Assembly: GCF_021390535.1 (NCBI RefSeq)
Contig: NZ_JAJUXG010000011.1
Location: forward strand, 186,001-250,000
DNA from: Dyadobacter sp. CY312
Lineage (GTDB): Bacteria; Bacteroidota; Bacteroidia; Cytophagales; Spirosomataceae
Length of the DNA: 64,000 bases
Direction of reading: 5' to 3'
Of the stretch, positions 9,401 to 18,369 are shown in pieces. Made by a program: the position numbers and the translations under genes. Each line of letters begins with the position of its first letter. Position 1 is the stretch's first letter. The notes under the pieces were generated by a model. The model ran no database searches, was not told the DNA's origin, and saw only the letters and a program-made list of their open reading frames with translations.

Positions 9401-11449
9401 TATGTGCAATATGCGACAGATAGCGTTTTTGTTAGCAATCTGGTGATTAAAGACGGGAATCAGTCTTTGATCATTAACTCAACAACTCCCGAACCAAACA
9501 GCCCGCTGGATATTCAAATGAATAATATTGCCATCGGACCTATGATTGCCATCGCTACCCGCGACTCTACCATGGCAACTGGCTTACTCAAAGGCAAAGT
9601 GTTACTGAGCAATTATATGGTTTCTCCGGTGTATACAGGAGAGCTGACGATTGACGATCTGGCTGTAATGAAAATACCAGTCGGAAATCTGAGTCTGCGC
9701 TCTACCAATGAAACTGAGAACCTGATTCGTGTGGGCATGTCGCTTGTTAGTGATAAAAACGACATGCGTATGGGAGGTAGCTATAATTTAAAAGACGAAA
9801 AAAATGCCCTCAACTTCAACATGGATTTACGGAAGTTAAGCGCTGAAACAGTGGAGGCTTTCAGCTTTGGCGAATTGCAGAAAGCAACAGGCAATCTCAG
9901 CGGAAAGACTAAAATCACCGGTTCGACTGACAGTCCGAAACTGGATGGTTCTGTTGACTTTGATAATGTCGCTTTTAACGTAACACAACTGGGTGCAAGG
10001 TACTCTCTGGACAAACAAAAGATTCAGTTCAACGGGCAGAACATAAATTTCAACAACTTTGTTATTTCCGATTCGCTTAAACAGCAGATGAAAATTAATG
10101 GGAATGTGAACATTGCCACTTTGCCTGATGTGGGTTACAATCTGACCATTGGTGCCAAGAATTTCACTGTTTTGAATTCCACCCAGAAACAAAACGAAAT
10201 GTTTTATGGCAAAGCTACCATTGATGCGAATTTGACCGTAAAAGGAAAAGGAAGCAAGTCAGTTGTAGATGGAACTGTGAAGGTGGATCCGGGAAGCGAT
10301 ATCACCTTTGTGATGACGAATGAGGCCACCGAAACAGGTGATGCAAGCAAAGGTGTGATCGAATTTGTTGACATGAGCGATTCCACACAAGTTGTAAAAG
10401 CAGACTCCGCCGCCGCCCAGCAAATCATGGTCGATTTCGCATCGGAAATATCTCTGGATATAGATGTGGACGACAAGTCGAACTTTAAAGTGGTGATTGA
10501 TGAGCTCAATGGTGACAATATTCAACTAAAAGGAAATGCGAAGCTGAATACAGGTGTTGCTCCCAATGGCCAGCTTTATTTGATTGGCGCTTATGACCTG
10601 ACCGAAGGATCTTACGACCTGACTCTTCAGATTCTTAAGAGACAGTTTGAAATAAGAAAAGGAAGTAACCTCATCTGGACGGGAGATCCGATGAAAGCCG
10701 ATCTGAACATTACTGCCGTTTACGAGGTAATGGTGGATCCGGGCTCAATAGACAACAATTACAAAGGCGACCGAAAAATCCCTATCGAAGTGCAGATTAT
10801 CATTACCGGAAACCTGTCAGCTCCGAACATCACATTTAATGTTCAACCTCAGAAGGATGTATCTCAAACAGTACAAAAAAGCCTTTCGGATCAGACGTTC
10901 TGGAATGATATGAAAAACAATCCGTCTGAAATGAACAAACAGGCGTTTGCACTCCTTATCACCAATAAATTTATCACAGAGCAAACCTCATCGGGCTTCA
11001 ATATTGGTTCCAGTGCCGAGGCAATTGCCCGCCAGAGTGTGAGTCAGCTTCTCAGCGATCAGCTGAATAATTTGGCTTCGGATCTGGTAAAAGGTGTCAA
11101 TCTGGATCTCGATCTTAACTCGACTACGGACCAGGCTGCCGGTGCACGTACGGATTTGAATGTAGGACTGAGCAAGGCATTTATGGGCGACCGACTTAAA
11201 ATATCGGTTGGTAAAAACTTTGAGCTCGAAAGCAAAAGTCAGACACCAAGTTCATCTCAGGTATTCGACAACATTGCGCTTGATTATTCACTAAGTAAAG
11301 ACGGACGCTATTTATTCCGTGGTTATCGAAAAAATCAATATCAGTCCATTCTTGAAGGTTTTATTATCGAAACCGGAGTTAGTTTTATTGTGACGGCAGA
11401 CTACGATTTGTTCCGTGAAATTTTCCAAAAGCAAAAAAATGAGAATTAG
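6470..11449 (+). CDS. tamB: TamB-like translocation/assembly module protein (AsmA/DUF490 superfamily)
   Basis: A 1659-residue protein with one N-terminal transmembrane helix (about residues 5-25) followed by a very long beta-rich, repetitive periplasmic body. The C-terminal 400 residues match the TamB/DUF490 domain: a span near residues 1380-1480 with GAYDLTEGSYDLTL and, near the end, strands resembling a barrel edge. In this superfamily the protein forms a hydrophobic groove that bridges inner and outer membranes for lipid transport and outer-membrane protein assembly. The length exceeds E. coli TamB (about 1260) but is common in Bacteroidota. Its last 11 bases overlap the start of tamL, which supports a joint complex. 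Confidence 0.9.
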   Translation: MKKVLKVLAVILLTILILIGVLIWGIQTPTGQNFLTDQANSYLRKKLKTNLNIEKVRFDVPDWIMLEGVYFADQKGDTLLYGKRLYVDLDMYSLIKGNVGINKVELEGINANIYRTLPDTVFNFQFIVDAFAGPEEPAPVDTTSAPMEMRLDRIALKDVRLSYRDAVIGTDAEAKIDSGSVQFDKFNPSLSQYHPTKVMLLNSGAKLRMYAALKTDTTATPSNPADSLDLKLGDIDIRQFDWVFTDETSGLKNGVTVGKLEGKINKIFMGSQHVDIQHINLENMTAYAEFAKKATNGAKKLGKEIDKATTTPEEVAKTPSKSPDEASGWDVKIGQIALVNNNLRYDDFNSPKIPKGLDYGHLDIKDLNIDLQEFIFSPENIAGALKSGSFRDKSGFRIDQFRTNFAYGNEQTYLKNLFLKTPNTLLRDELVLRYKNLDELTKDIAKVNIRLKLTDSRVAFADLLLLVPDLATTPPFDKEPNGALNGSGLVTGTVDNMLISKTKFTMLDGTVLSLDGRVRGLPDADKLALDMNIGELSSTKQDLLKMLPDSALPASIELPEQIKISGKVNGSMANLTLNTTINTSFGIGTFAGNLKNITDSIQAEYNGTLSFQDFDLGKLMKQPPEEMGKLTLTTDVSGVGYDPKSMQASLNGTVQSADIKGYVYRNLTLNGKVDRGLADISAKMNDANIKVNIDGQADLSKEFPSVKGDVNIDHLDLTALNFYADSLQIKGDIKVDMPSTNPENPLGTVNIADLVLTHHGKPVGVSDINMSLTDSSGQRQAIIDSPFLKAKMEGEFVYTELADALFTEVSKNFKAPGITYTPVTKPVNFTLDATVTNHPVFKIVAPQLTEMKPIRFEAKLDNQQDSSIVASLHIPVVEYDSIRTENVRVKFSNLQQNAVLNSTIGLVNTGGFRMQNASLESDIVNNDLKFDFTVRDSALVEQHSLKGDLLVADNRYRLNLRDKLLLNYRNWETDTSGYVQYATDSVFVSNLVIKDGNQSLIINSTTPEPNSPLDIQMNNIAIGPMIAIATRDSTMATGLLKGKVLLSNYMVSPVYTGELTIDDLAVMKIPVGNLSLRSTNETENLIRVGMSLVSDKNDMRMGGSYNLKDEKNALNFNMDLRKLSAETVEAFSFGELQKATGNLSGKTKITGSTDSPKLDGSVDFDNVAFNVTQLGARYSLDKQKIQFNGQNINFNNFVISDSLKQQMKINGNVNIATLPDVGYNLTIGAKNFTVLNSTQKQNEMFYGKATIDANLTVKGKGSKSVVDGTVKVDPGSDITFVMTNEATETGDASKGVIEFVDMSDSTQVVKADSAAAQQIMVDFASEISLDIDVDDKSNFKVVIDELNGDNIQLKGNAKLNTGVAPNGQLYLIGAYDLTEGSYDLTLQILKRQFEIRKGSNLIWTGDPMKADLNITAVYEVMVDPGSIDNNYKGDRKIPIEVQIIITGNLSAPNITFNVQPQKDVSQTVQKSLSDQTFWNDMKNNPSEMNKQAFALLITNKFITEQTSSGFNIGSSAEAIARQSVSQLLSDQLNNLASDLVKGVNLDLDLNSTTDQAAGARTDLNVGLSKAFMGDRLKISVGKNFELESKSQTPSSSQVFDNIALDYSLSKDGRYLFRGYRKNQYQSILEGFIIETGVSFIVTADYDLFREIFQKQKNEN

Positions 11450-13886
11450 TATATTAGCCTTCTTTGTGATATGCATTGCGTTGAGCAGCTGTTCGGTTCA
11501 AAAATATGTACCGGAAGGGCAAAGTATCTATGTTGGCAATAATGTGAAGGTACAGCCCGATTCAATTTCCAAACCCAATGTTTCGGGGCTGGAAGAAGGA
11601 CTTGAAGCAATCATTAAACCTACTCCAAACAAAACCTTGTTCGGTTTTCCCTGGAAAGTTTGGTTCCACTATTTTATTGGTGAGCCTAAAGATGAAGGCG
11701 GGTTGAAAAGCTGGTTCAGAAAAAAACTGGGCGAGCCACCTGTTTTTGCTACACAGCGCCTGTTGGACATCAATGCCGCCAATATGGTGGGCTACATGGA
11801 CAACGAAGGTTATTACCGATCTTCAGCCAAAGGAAAACTGAAAGTTTCAAAGAAAAAAACGGCCACTGCTGAATACGAAGCATATGTAATGCCAAGATAT
11901 TTTATCAACCAGGTTAATTACGTTGTACCCGATAGCTCCGGATTTAATAAAGATCTCGTTAACGCCAGAAAAAGCACATATTTAAGAAAAGGAGACCCCA
12001 TCCGGCTGGATGTGGTTACAGCGGAGCGTTCCCGCATCGATCAGGAATTAAAAGGAAAGGGATATTATTATTTCAACCCGGATTACGTTATTGCAAAGGT
12101 CGACTCCACAATCGACAGACAGGATTCAACACTAGGTCCGCAGCAGGTAAACATTTACCTGGAAGTAAAAAAGGAGACGGCTCAAACAGCATTGAAGCAG
12201 TATTACATCAACAATATTTTTGTTAATACAGGAACAAAAGAAACCGCTGATGCAGATAGCACGGCACTAAGACAACCGCGTCGCAGAGGTATTCAGGTAA
12301 CAGATCCCGGAGAGCTCTACAAACGACGGATCTTTTATGACGCAATTGGTTTCCGAAAGGGGAACTTGTATACCAACAGAACCCAGGATGTATCTGTAAC
12401 AAGACTTGTAAATTTTCAGAATTTCAAATTTGTCAAAAACACTTTTGAGCTTGTCCCCAGATCCGATTCGGCATTATTGGATGTGCGTTACGATCTGGCT
12501 CCTATGAAAAAGAAGTCATTACAGACCAGCGTAAGTGCCAGTACAAAATCCAATAACCTTGGAGGGATGGAGCTAAACCTAAACTGGAAGAACCGTAATT
12601 TCCTCAGAGGCGCAGAAATTCTTAGTCTTAGTGCATACTATGGTTTCGACGTACAGTTAGGTGGAAACAAAGTAGAAAATCCTAACAGAGTCGGTAACGA
12701 ATTTGTTAGATATGGTGCCCAGGCAAGTTTGTCTTTTCCTCGTTTTGTTATTCCGTTTTATAGAGTACGTCCAGAGAAAAGCCAAATTCTACCTAAAACC
12801 GTGTTGGCTTTAAATTATGAAAATAGAGTTCAAAAAGACTTTTACACAACAACGTCAATTCGGGCAGACTGGTCGTACGTATGGAGCAAAAACTCCAGGC
12901 TGGAACATACTTTAACACCTATTGCGTTGAACTATGTCTCCCCAAAGGTTAATAATCTTGAGAGATATGTACAGATCCTTGAAGATCCAAGTATTCCCGA
13001 ATTGGAAAAGAAAAGGTATCTTACTTTGGTTGAAACAAGCTATTTTATCATGGGGTCCAATTATACGGTTTCCTTCCGACCCACACCAAAACCATTTAGT
13101 GAAAATCAGTTTATACTTATTGGAGGAGTAGACTATGGTGGAAACTTGTTAAGCTTATTTGGAAAAAAAGATTCTAAATCCATCACGCAAGCAAAAAACT
13201 TTTTAGGTGTACCAATTCTTCAGTTTGCCAAATTTGATGGCGAAGTGCGGTATTACAGAACCATCAATTCAAAAATTAAATGGGCCAACCGTTTTGTGGG
13301 AGGTGTAGGAATTCCGTATGGAAATTCAAGAAATACGCCATTGCCACAATTCAAACAGTACTTCGCTGGTGGTAGCGTAGGTTTGCGTGCCTTTCGTGCA
13401 CGTTCATTGGGACCGGGAGCCTACAATGCAGACACGACGTCAGTTAGATTATTGGGCTACAATTCATTTGGTGATATCAGGCTCGAATTGAATTCAGAAG
13501 TACGAATGAAATTTACAGACATTATTAATGGAGCTATTTTTGTAGACGCAGGTAACATATGGTCTTACAAAGGTGACGTAGGTGACGGCTATGGAGCAGA
13601 ATCTGTCTTCAATAAAAATACCTTCCTGAAACAGGTCGCTGTTGGTGGTGGTATCGGTTTACGCCTTGATTTCTCATTCCTTATTTTCCGCCTCGACTTG
13701 GCTATTCCTTTCCGCAAACCGTGGTATACCAATACGCCAATAGAAACGGATCCGGACGCACCATGGGATCCGGACGCTCCTGTTGTTTACAAAAACCCCT
13801 GGGTGTTCAAGGAAATTAATTTTGGAAGCAAAACCTGGAGAAAAGAAAACCTGGTGCTAAACATTGCAGTTGGTCTTCCGTTTTAA
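11439..13886 (+). CDS. tamL: TamL: lipidated TamA/BamA-family outer-membrane protein
   Basis: An 815-residue Omp85-family protein. I chose the ATG at 11439 over a GTG at 11415, because it starts a lipoprotein signal with the lipobox ALSSC (Cys18). POTRA-like repeats occupy roughly residues 30-350. The C-terminal half is the BamA/surface antigen barrel, with the conserved FAGGSVGLRAFRARSLGPGAY segment corresponding to the VRGF/loop 6 region. Bacteroidota carry this lipidated TamA form, called TamL, next to TamB. The start codon lies within the end of tamB, so translation is probably coupled. Its likely job is outer-membrane assembly and lipid homeostasis together with TamB. Confidence 0.9.
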   Translation: MRISILAFFVICIALSSCSVQKYVPEGQSIYVGNNVKVQPDSISKPNVSGLEEGLEAIIKPTPNKTLFGFPWKVWFHYFIGEPKDEGGLKSWFRKKLGEPPVFATQRLLDINAANMVGYMDNEGYYRSSAKGKLKVSKKKTATAEYEAYVMPRYFINQVNYVVPDSSGFNKDLVNARKSTYLRKGDPIRLDVVTAERSRIDQELKGKGYYYFNPDYVIAKVDSTIDRQDSTLGPQQVNIYLEVKKETAQTALKQYYINNIFVNTGTKETADADSTALRQPRRRGIQVTDPGELYKRRIFYDAIGFRKGNLYTNRTQDVSVTRLVNFQNFKFVKNTFELVPRSDSALLDVRYDLAPMKKKSLQTSVSASTKSNNLGGMELNLNWKNRNFLRGAEILSLSAYYGFDVQLGGNKVENPNRVGNEFVRYGAQASLSFPRFVIPFYRVRPEKSQILPKTVLALNYENRVQKDFYTTTSIRADWSYVWSKNSRLEHTLTPIALNYVSPKVNNLERYVQILEDPSIPELEKKRYLTLVETSYFIMGSNYTVSFRPTPKPFSENQFILIGGVDYGGNLLSLFGKKDSKSITQAKNFLGVPILQFAKFDGEVRYYRTINSKIKWANRFVGGVGIPYGNSRNTPLPQFKQYFAGGSVGLRAFRARSLGPGAYNADTTSVRLLGYNSFGDIRLELNSEVRMKFTDIINGAIFVDAGNIWSYKGDVGDGYGAESVFNKNTFLKQVAVGGGIGLRLDFSFLIFRLDLAIPFRKPWYTNTPIETDPDAPWDPDAPVVYKNPWVFKEINFGSKTWRKENLVLNIAVGLPF

Positions 13887-13905
13887 TCCTTTACAACTTT
13901 GGTCA

Positions 13906-14313
13906 TTATTGATTGATCTCCTGACAGAGTTCAATCAATATGCCATTTGTAGTTTTAGGATGTAGAAAGCAAACCAGTTTGTTGTCTGCTCCTCTTTTGG
14001 GAGTGTCGTTCAATAGTATAAAGCCTTCTTTTTGCAGCCTTCCCATTTCAGCTACAATGTCATCTACCTCATAAGCAATGTGATGAAAGCCCTCCCCTTT
14101 TTTCTCAATGAACTTTGCAATTACGCTGTCAGGATTGGTAGCTTCAAGAAGTTCTATCTTGGTTTCATTAATCTGGAAAAATGAGGTAGAAACTGACTCC
14201 GAATCGACCGTTTCTCTCTTATATGGTAAGATGTTGAAAAGCTTTGAGTAAAGATCCTCGGCCTGAGCCAGATCCTTCACTGCAATCCCGATATGTTCAA
14301 CATTCCGAAACAT
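13906..14313 (-). CDS. mce: Methylmalonyl-CoA epimerase
   Basis: A 135-residue glyoxalase/VOC-fold enzyme that interconverts (R)- and (S)-methylmalonyl-CoA, linking propionyl-CoA and succinyl-CoA. Two beta-alpha-beta-beta-beta repeats are visible. Metal ligands expected for the family are H7 (VEHIGIAV), Q47 (FFQINETKIELLE), a histidine of the pair H77/H78 (GFHHIAYEVDD) and E128 (ILIELCQ). The length is typical. It lies 35 bases downstream of rsgA on the same strand, a probable two-gene transcript. It ends 19 bases from tamL, which converges on it. Confidence 0.93.
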   Translation of the reverse strand: MFRNVEHIGIAVKDLAQAEDLYSKLFNILPYKRETVDSESVSTSFFQINETKIELLEATNPDSVIAKFIEKKGEGFHHIAYEVDDIVAEMGRLQKEGFILLNDTPKRGADNKLVCFLHPKTTNGILIELCQEINQ

Positions 14314-14348
14314 CTGCCTTCATTTATGATCCACACTCCATTTTAATT

Positions 14349-15284
14349 TCACTTCCTGTTATCCCCGCCGCCGACCATACTCAGATAACTTTCATACCGG
14401 CTAAAGGCAATTTGTCCATCCTGCACTGCGTCTTTAACCGCACAACCAGGTTCATTGATATGCTGACAATTGTTGAACCGGCACTGATTAAGCAAGTCAC
14501 GCATTTCAGGAAAGTAATGACTTATTTCTTCCGGCTTCATGTCAGCCAAGCCAAGCTCCTTAATTCCCGGTGAATCAATAATAAAAGTATCCTTTTCCAA
14601 CTCAAACATTTCTGCAAATGTAGTGGTGTGAACGCCCTTGTTAGCAAATGTGGATACTTCCTGCGTTTTAATTGAAAGACCGGGAGAAATTGCATTTACC
14701 AACGTAGATTTCCCTACACCGGAATGACCTGAAAACAGAGATACCTTTCCTTTAAGTAAATCCTTTAACTCTTGGATTCCTTCGTTATGCAGCGCGTCGG
14801 TAGCCATGCAGGTATAGCCCAGCCCCTCATACAACTCCATGAGTTGATCCTGAAATTCCTTTATTTCCTCATTCAACAAATCCTGTTTGTTAAACACGAT
14901 TACACCCGGAATCCTGAACGATTCAATGGCGACCAAAAAACGGTCTATAAATCCTAATGAAGTACGTGGAAAAATCAGCGTGGCGATAAGTATAGCCTGA
15001 TCAACATTGGCGGCCAAAAGATGGGCGTGAGCAGTTTTGTGCACAGAACTTCTGACTACATAATTTTCCCTTGGAAGTATTTCATGTATAATACCGAAAT
15101 TTTCCGTTTCATTCTCTACCTCAAAACGCACATAATCGCCCACAGCGAGCGGGTTGGTCACTTTTAGTCCCAGATTCTTGAATTTCCCTTTAAGCCTGCA
15201 TTGCCAGATATGTGCGTCGCGGACATCCCTCACCTCATACCAGGAACCTGTTGAACGCAGGACTAGCCCTTTTTCTAATACCAT
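14349..15284 (-). CDS. rsgA: Ribosome small-subunit-dependent GTPase A
   Basis: A 311-residue circularly permuted GTPase that checks late maturation of the 30S subunit. An N-terminal OB-fold (about 1-75) precedes the G domain with G4 NKQD at 132-135, G1 GHSGVGKST at 186-194 and G3 DSPG at 237-240; this permuted order is diagnostic. The C-terminal zinc site is C268, C273, H275 and C281. It is first in a short transcript with mce. Confidence 0.96.
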   Translation of the reverse strand: MVLEKGLVLRSTGSWYEVRDVRDAHIWQCRLKGKFKNLGLKVTNPLAVGDYVRFEVENETENFGIIHEILPRENYVVRSSVHKTAHAHLLAANVDQAILIATLIFPRTSLGFIDRFLVAIESFRIPGVIVFNKQDLLNEEIKEFQDQLMELYEGLGYTCMATDALHNEGIQELKDLLKGKVSLFSGHSGVGKSTLVNAISPGLSIKTQEVSTFANKGVHTTTFAEMFELEKDTFIIDSPGIKELGLADMKPEEISHYFPEMRDLLNQCRFNNCQHINEPGCAVKDAVQDGQIAFSRYESYLSMVGGGDNRK

Positions 15285-15624
15285 TCTTTAAAATAGACAT
15301 TTTATGCAATAAACGAATATAACAGAAGTTTACCTTCCTAAGGTGTTTCAGTATAAATTAAAAGGAGAACACACTGCGCAAAATTAGTAGTTTAAGCAGT
15401 AACAGTGTCTTTATTGTAGGTCAATGTAGTGATAAGAGTCAAAAGCTTCAATTGCAGAGGAGTTAACATAAATAATCCTTCTTCCTTCAGTAGCCAAATG
15501 ATTACATACCTAAAATAAGATTATACAATCTTTTTGATAACTTTTTCACATTTTTATATAATTATTAAGAAATATTAATAATAGCCGTATATTTAGTAAA
15601 TGAAAATGTATTGCTTTACATGTT
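15285..15624. other. Divergent intergenic region between rsgA and the ROK gene
   Basis: A 340-base AT-rich spacer with no gene. It contains a possible minus-strand -7 box (15379-15386). For the ROK gene no convincing TAnnTTTG box is present, although the 80 bases before it are extremely AT-rich. Confidence 0.5.
15379..15386 (-). promoter_or_regulatory. Possible -7 box for rsgA-mce
   Basis: On the minus strand the bases read TAATTTTG, an exact match to the Bacteroidota TAnnTTTG consensus, about 95 bases before the rsgA ATG. No good TTG/TTTG -33 element stands at the right spacing, so confidence is low. Confidence 0.3.
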
Positions 15625-16851
15625 ATGAACCTAGTTGCTGAAGAGCCCAATTCCGTAATAGATATTAGAAAAAATCGTGTCAGAAGTAATTTGTTACTTC
15701 ACCTATATCAGTCTGGTGACACGTCTATAAATAAGATGGCACGAATGTTCCATGCGAGTATTCCGTCGGCCACTGGTATAGTGAATGAGCTCATACGTGA
15801 CGGATGGATCGTAGAATCAGGAACTGGTCCTGCGCGCGCCGGGCGTCCTCCTGTTTTATACGGTTTGAACCCTGACAAGTACTTGACTCTCATCATGGAC
15901 ATCAATCGCCATGACACGCAACTTGTGATATTTAACCTGCACAATAAACTAATAGTAAAGCGTAAAATTGATATAAGACTGGATGACTCTTTGTCGTTTT
16001 TGGAAGAGCTTTTCAATATCACAAGTGACTTCCTAAGCTTTAACAATATATCGTTGGATAGCCTTTGGGGAATAGGTGTAGCCATGCCGGGACTGATCAA
16101 TACTTCTCATGGAATCAACCTGACATACCCAAATCTGACGAAGGGCGGAGTATCGCTGTCTACCTATATTGGTAAACATTTTAATTTGCCAACGTATTTG
16201 TTTAACGATACAAAAGCAACCACCATCGGCGAACACCGTTTTGGTTTCGCAGTGAATAAATCGCACGTTCTTACAATCAATATAGATTGGGGTGTTGGTT
16301 TGGGTATTATCGTTAATGGAGAGCTGTTCAACGGAACATCCGGTTTTGCTGGTGAACTTGGGCATATTCAGGTAAAACCCGACGGCTTGTTGTGCCACTG
16401 CGGGAAGATTGGCTGTCTGGACACGATTTCCTCCGCTATGGCACTCATCCGCCAGGCTAAGGAAGAAATCCAAAATGGTCGTGCCACCATTTTATCTCAG
16501 ATTGTAAATAACGATCTGGATCTGCTGGACACTTCACACATCATTGAAGCGGTACATGCAGGAGATGAGTACTCTATTGATTTGCTTAGCACGGTTGGTA
16601 CCGAACTTGGTAAAGGGCTGGCTACGGCAGTTCATTTATTCAATCCGGAGGTCATTATTGTAGGCGGAATGCTAGCAGAAGCCGGGCCATTTATTTCCAA
16701 TCCTATTGAACAGGCAATTAATAAATATTGTCTGTCTGATTTCAAAAACTCGCTTTCCATACATATTTCGAAATTGGGCGCAAGCGCCCGACTTCTGGGA
16801 ACACAGGCTCACTTATTCGAGCATCTGATTGCAAGGGAATTTTCAAATTAA
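15625..16851 (+). CDS. ROK-family transcriptional regulator (NagC/XylR-like)
   Basis: A 408-residue protein with an N-terminal winged helix-turn-helix (about residues 15-75, ending at the AGRPPVLYGLN wing typical of the family) and a C-terminal ROK sugar-kinase-like domain. In the latter, the DNA shows the ROK zinc site H247-x9-C257-x-C259-x4-C264. The acidic residue D195 lies where sugar kinases have their catalytic base (FNDTKAT). ROK regulators repress sugar-catabolic genes and release DNA on binding a sugar or sugar phosphate. No sugar operon lies beside it, so its target may be distant. A shared hairpin ends it and waaA. Confidence 0.88.
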   Translation: MNLVAEEPNSVIDIRKNRVRSNLLLHLYQSGDTSINKMARMFHASIPSATGIVNELIRDGWIVESGTGPARAGRPPVLYGLNPDKYLTLIMDINRHDTQLVIFNLHNKLIVKRKIDIRLDDSLSFLEELFNITSDFLSFNNISLDSLWGIGVAMPGLINTSHGINLTYPNLTKGGVSLSTYIGKHFNLPTYLFNDTKATTIGEHRFGFAVNKSHVLTINIDWGVGLGIIVNGELFNGTSGFAGELGHIQVKPDGLLCHCGKIGCLDTISSAMALIRQAKEEIQNGRATILSQIVNNDLDLLDTSHIIEAVHAGDEYSIDLLSTVGTELGKGLATAVHLFNPEVIIVGGMLAEAGPFISNPIEQAINKYCLSDFKNSLSIHISKLGASARLLGTQAHLFEHLIAREFSN

Positions 16852-16857
16852 AATAAA

Positions 16858-16888
16858 CTGATGGCGAAGTTAGAAGCTCCGCCATCAG
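16858..16888. terminator. Bidirectional terminator between ROK gene and waaA
   Basis: A 9-bp perfect stem CTGATGGCG/CGCCATCAG with a 13-base loop, flanked by an A/T-rich tract on the left and a T run on the right. It overlaps the waaA stop codon, serving both converging genes. Confidence 0.75.
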
Positions 16889-18135
16889 CCCAATTTTTCT
16901 TGCACGGTTGCCAACACAATATTAGTTGCACCTATTTGTCGCGCCACATAAGCTTTACTGATTTCGCCCGTTTGAGTTCTCACCACAGGATCACACCATT
17001 TTTGAATTAATCTTATAAGGTTTTCCACATTCGAAACGGCAACCGCGCCACCTTCCTCTATAAGATCTTTTGCTTCCTGAAACTTCCTGTATCCTTTATC
17101 TCCAAATGTTACCGGCAATCCAAATGTAGCGGCTTCCAGTATGTTATGAAGCCCGGATCCAAATGATCCACCTATATAAGCCATATCGCCATACCGGTAC
17201 AGCGACGACAACATCCCTATGTTGTCAATAAAAAGATAATCCGCTTCCTGGTTATTGCCTTTTACAAATTCTGAATAAAGTACCGATGAGCCGGATAATT
17301 TACCTCGCCAGGATTCAATCTCTTCACTTTTGATTTCATGCGGAGCTATGATCATTTTTACAGGTTTTTTCAACGCATTCACTGCTGGAATAAGTACTTC
17401 CATATCGGCTTCCCAAACAGATCCAGCCACCATACACACACGATCACCTTTAAAAGCAGCAACCAGCGGAAGATCCTTGACAGAGGATGCGATTGCGCTT
17501 ACTCTGTCGAAACGGGTATCTCCTGCAAGCGAGCAATGGTCAATATGTATACTTTTGAGTAATTGCAGCGACTCTTCATTTTGCACAAAGATGTGGTCGA
17601 AGTACGTTAGCAATTTCCTGTAAAAACTGCCATACCACTTAAAGAAAACTTGTCCAGGTCTGAAAATCGTAGAAAATGAATAGATAAATGCTCCCGATTT
17701 CCTGAGTTCACGGAGATAATTGAACCAGAATTCATATTTGATAAAAAAGACAATCCTGGGTTTTACGATCCGGATAAATTCGGCAGCATTGGTTTTTGTA
17801 TCAATAGGAAGATAACAGATGTGATCGGCGCCTGCATAGTTTTTTCTGATTTCGTAGCCAGAGGGAGAGAAGAATGTCAGGAAAATGAAATAGTCAGGAT
17901 AACGCTCCCTGAATGCTTCTATGACTGGGCGGCCTTGTTCAAACTCACCTAACGATGCTGCATGAAACCAAGCAACCGGTCTGCCATTTACCAGCTTTGG
18001 AAATGAAACATCCAAATCGGCCAGTAAACTTTTTCTGCCTTCGACCCCCAATTTGATTTTATGACTGAACAAACCAGCAAAACGCATCAGGAACTGAAAA
18101 GCTATTATAAATATTTGATAAGCAAATGCCGTCAA
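16885..18135 (-). CDS. waaA: 3-deoxy-D-manno-octulosonic acid (Kdo) transferase
   Basis: A 416-residue GT30 glycosyltransferase that adds Kdo from CMP-Kdo to lipid A precursor at the inner-membrane surface. An N-terminal hydrophobic anchor (residues 3-22) is followed by VEGRKSLLADL. Then come the conserved WFHAASLGEFEQGRPVIE segment with the catalytic glutamate, KYEFWFNYL, and the C-terminal GGSFGSGLHNILEAATFGLPV sugar-nucleotide loop. The start is a TTG at 18135: an in-frame stop lies 14 codons upstream and no ATG occurs until residue 17, which would remove the anchor. Confidence 0.94.
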   Translation of the reverse strand: MTAFAYQIFIIAFQFLMRFAGLFSHKIKLGVEGRKSLLADLDVSFPKLVNGRPVAWFHAASLGEFEQGRPVIEAFRERYPDYFIFLTFFSPSGYEIRKNYAGADHICYLPIDTKTNAAEFIRIVKPRIVFFIKYEFWFNYLRELRKSGAFIYSFSTIFRPGQVFFKWYGSFYRKLLTYFDHIFVQNEESLQLLKSIHIDHCSLAGDTRFDRVSAIASSVKDLPLVAAFKGDRVCMVAGSVWEADMEVLIPAVNALKKPVKMIIAPHEIKSEEIESWRGKLSGSSVLYSEFVKGNNQEADYLFIDNIGMLSSLYRYGDMAYIGGSFGSGLHNILEAATFGLPVTFGDKGYRKFQEAKDLIEEGGAVAVSNVENLIRLIQKWCDPVVRTQTGEISKAYVARQIGATNIVLATVQEKLG

Positions 18136-18369
18136 TGTTTGTGAATTAAGTTGTGCTAAAAACCGGTTAGTATTTCATCCGGTTTCATGAGTAATTGTAA
18201 AATTGCAGCACTGAGAGCACTGCATCAATATTTATTAATAGGATAAAGAACATAAATGTACAAAAAACCGTTAAACTGCAGTCGGGGCACTGAGGATATA
18301 TCAATAATTAGTATCTTCACCCCTCATACCACAGTTCTGATTGTAGCCACAGCGATATACATACCTAAT

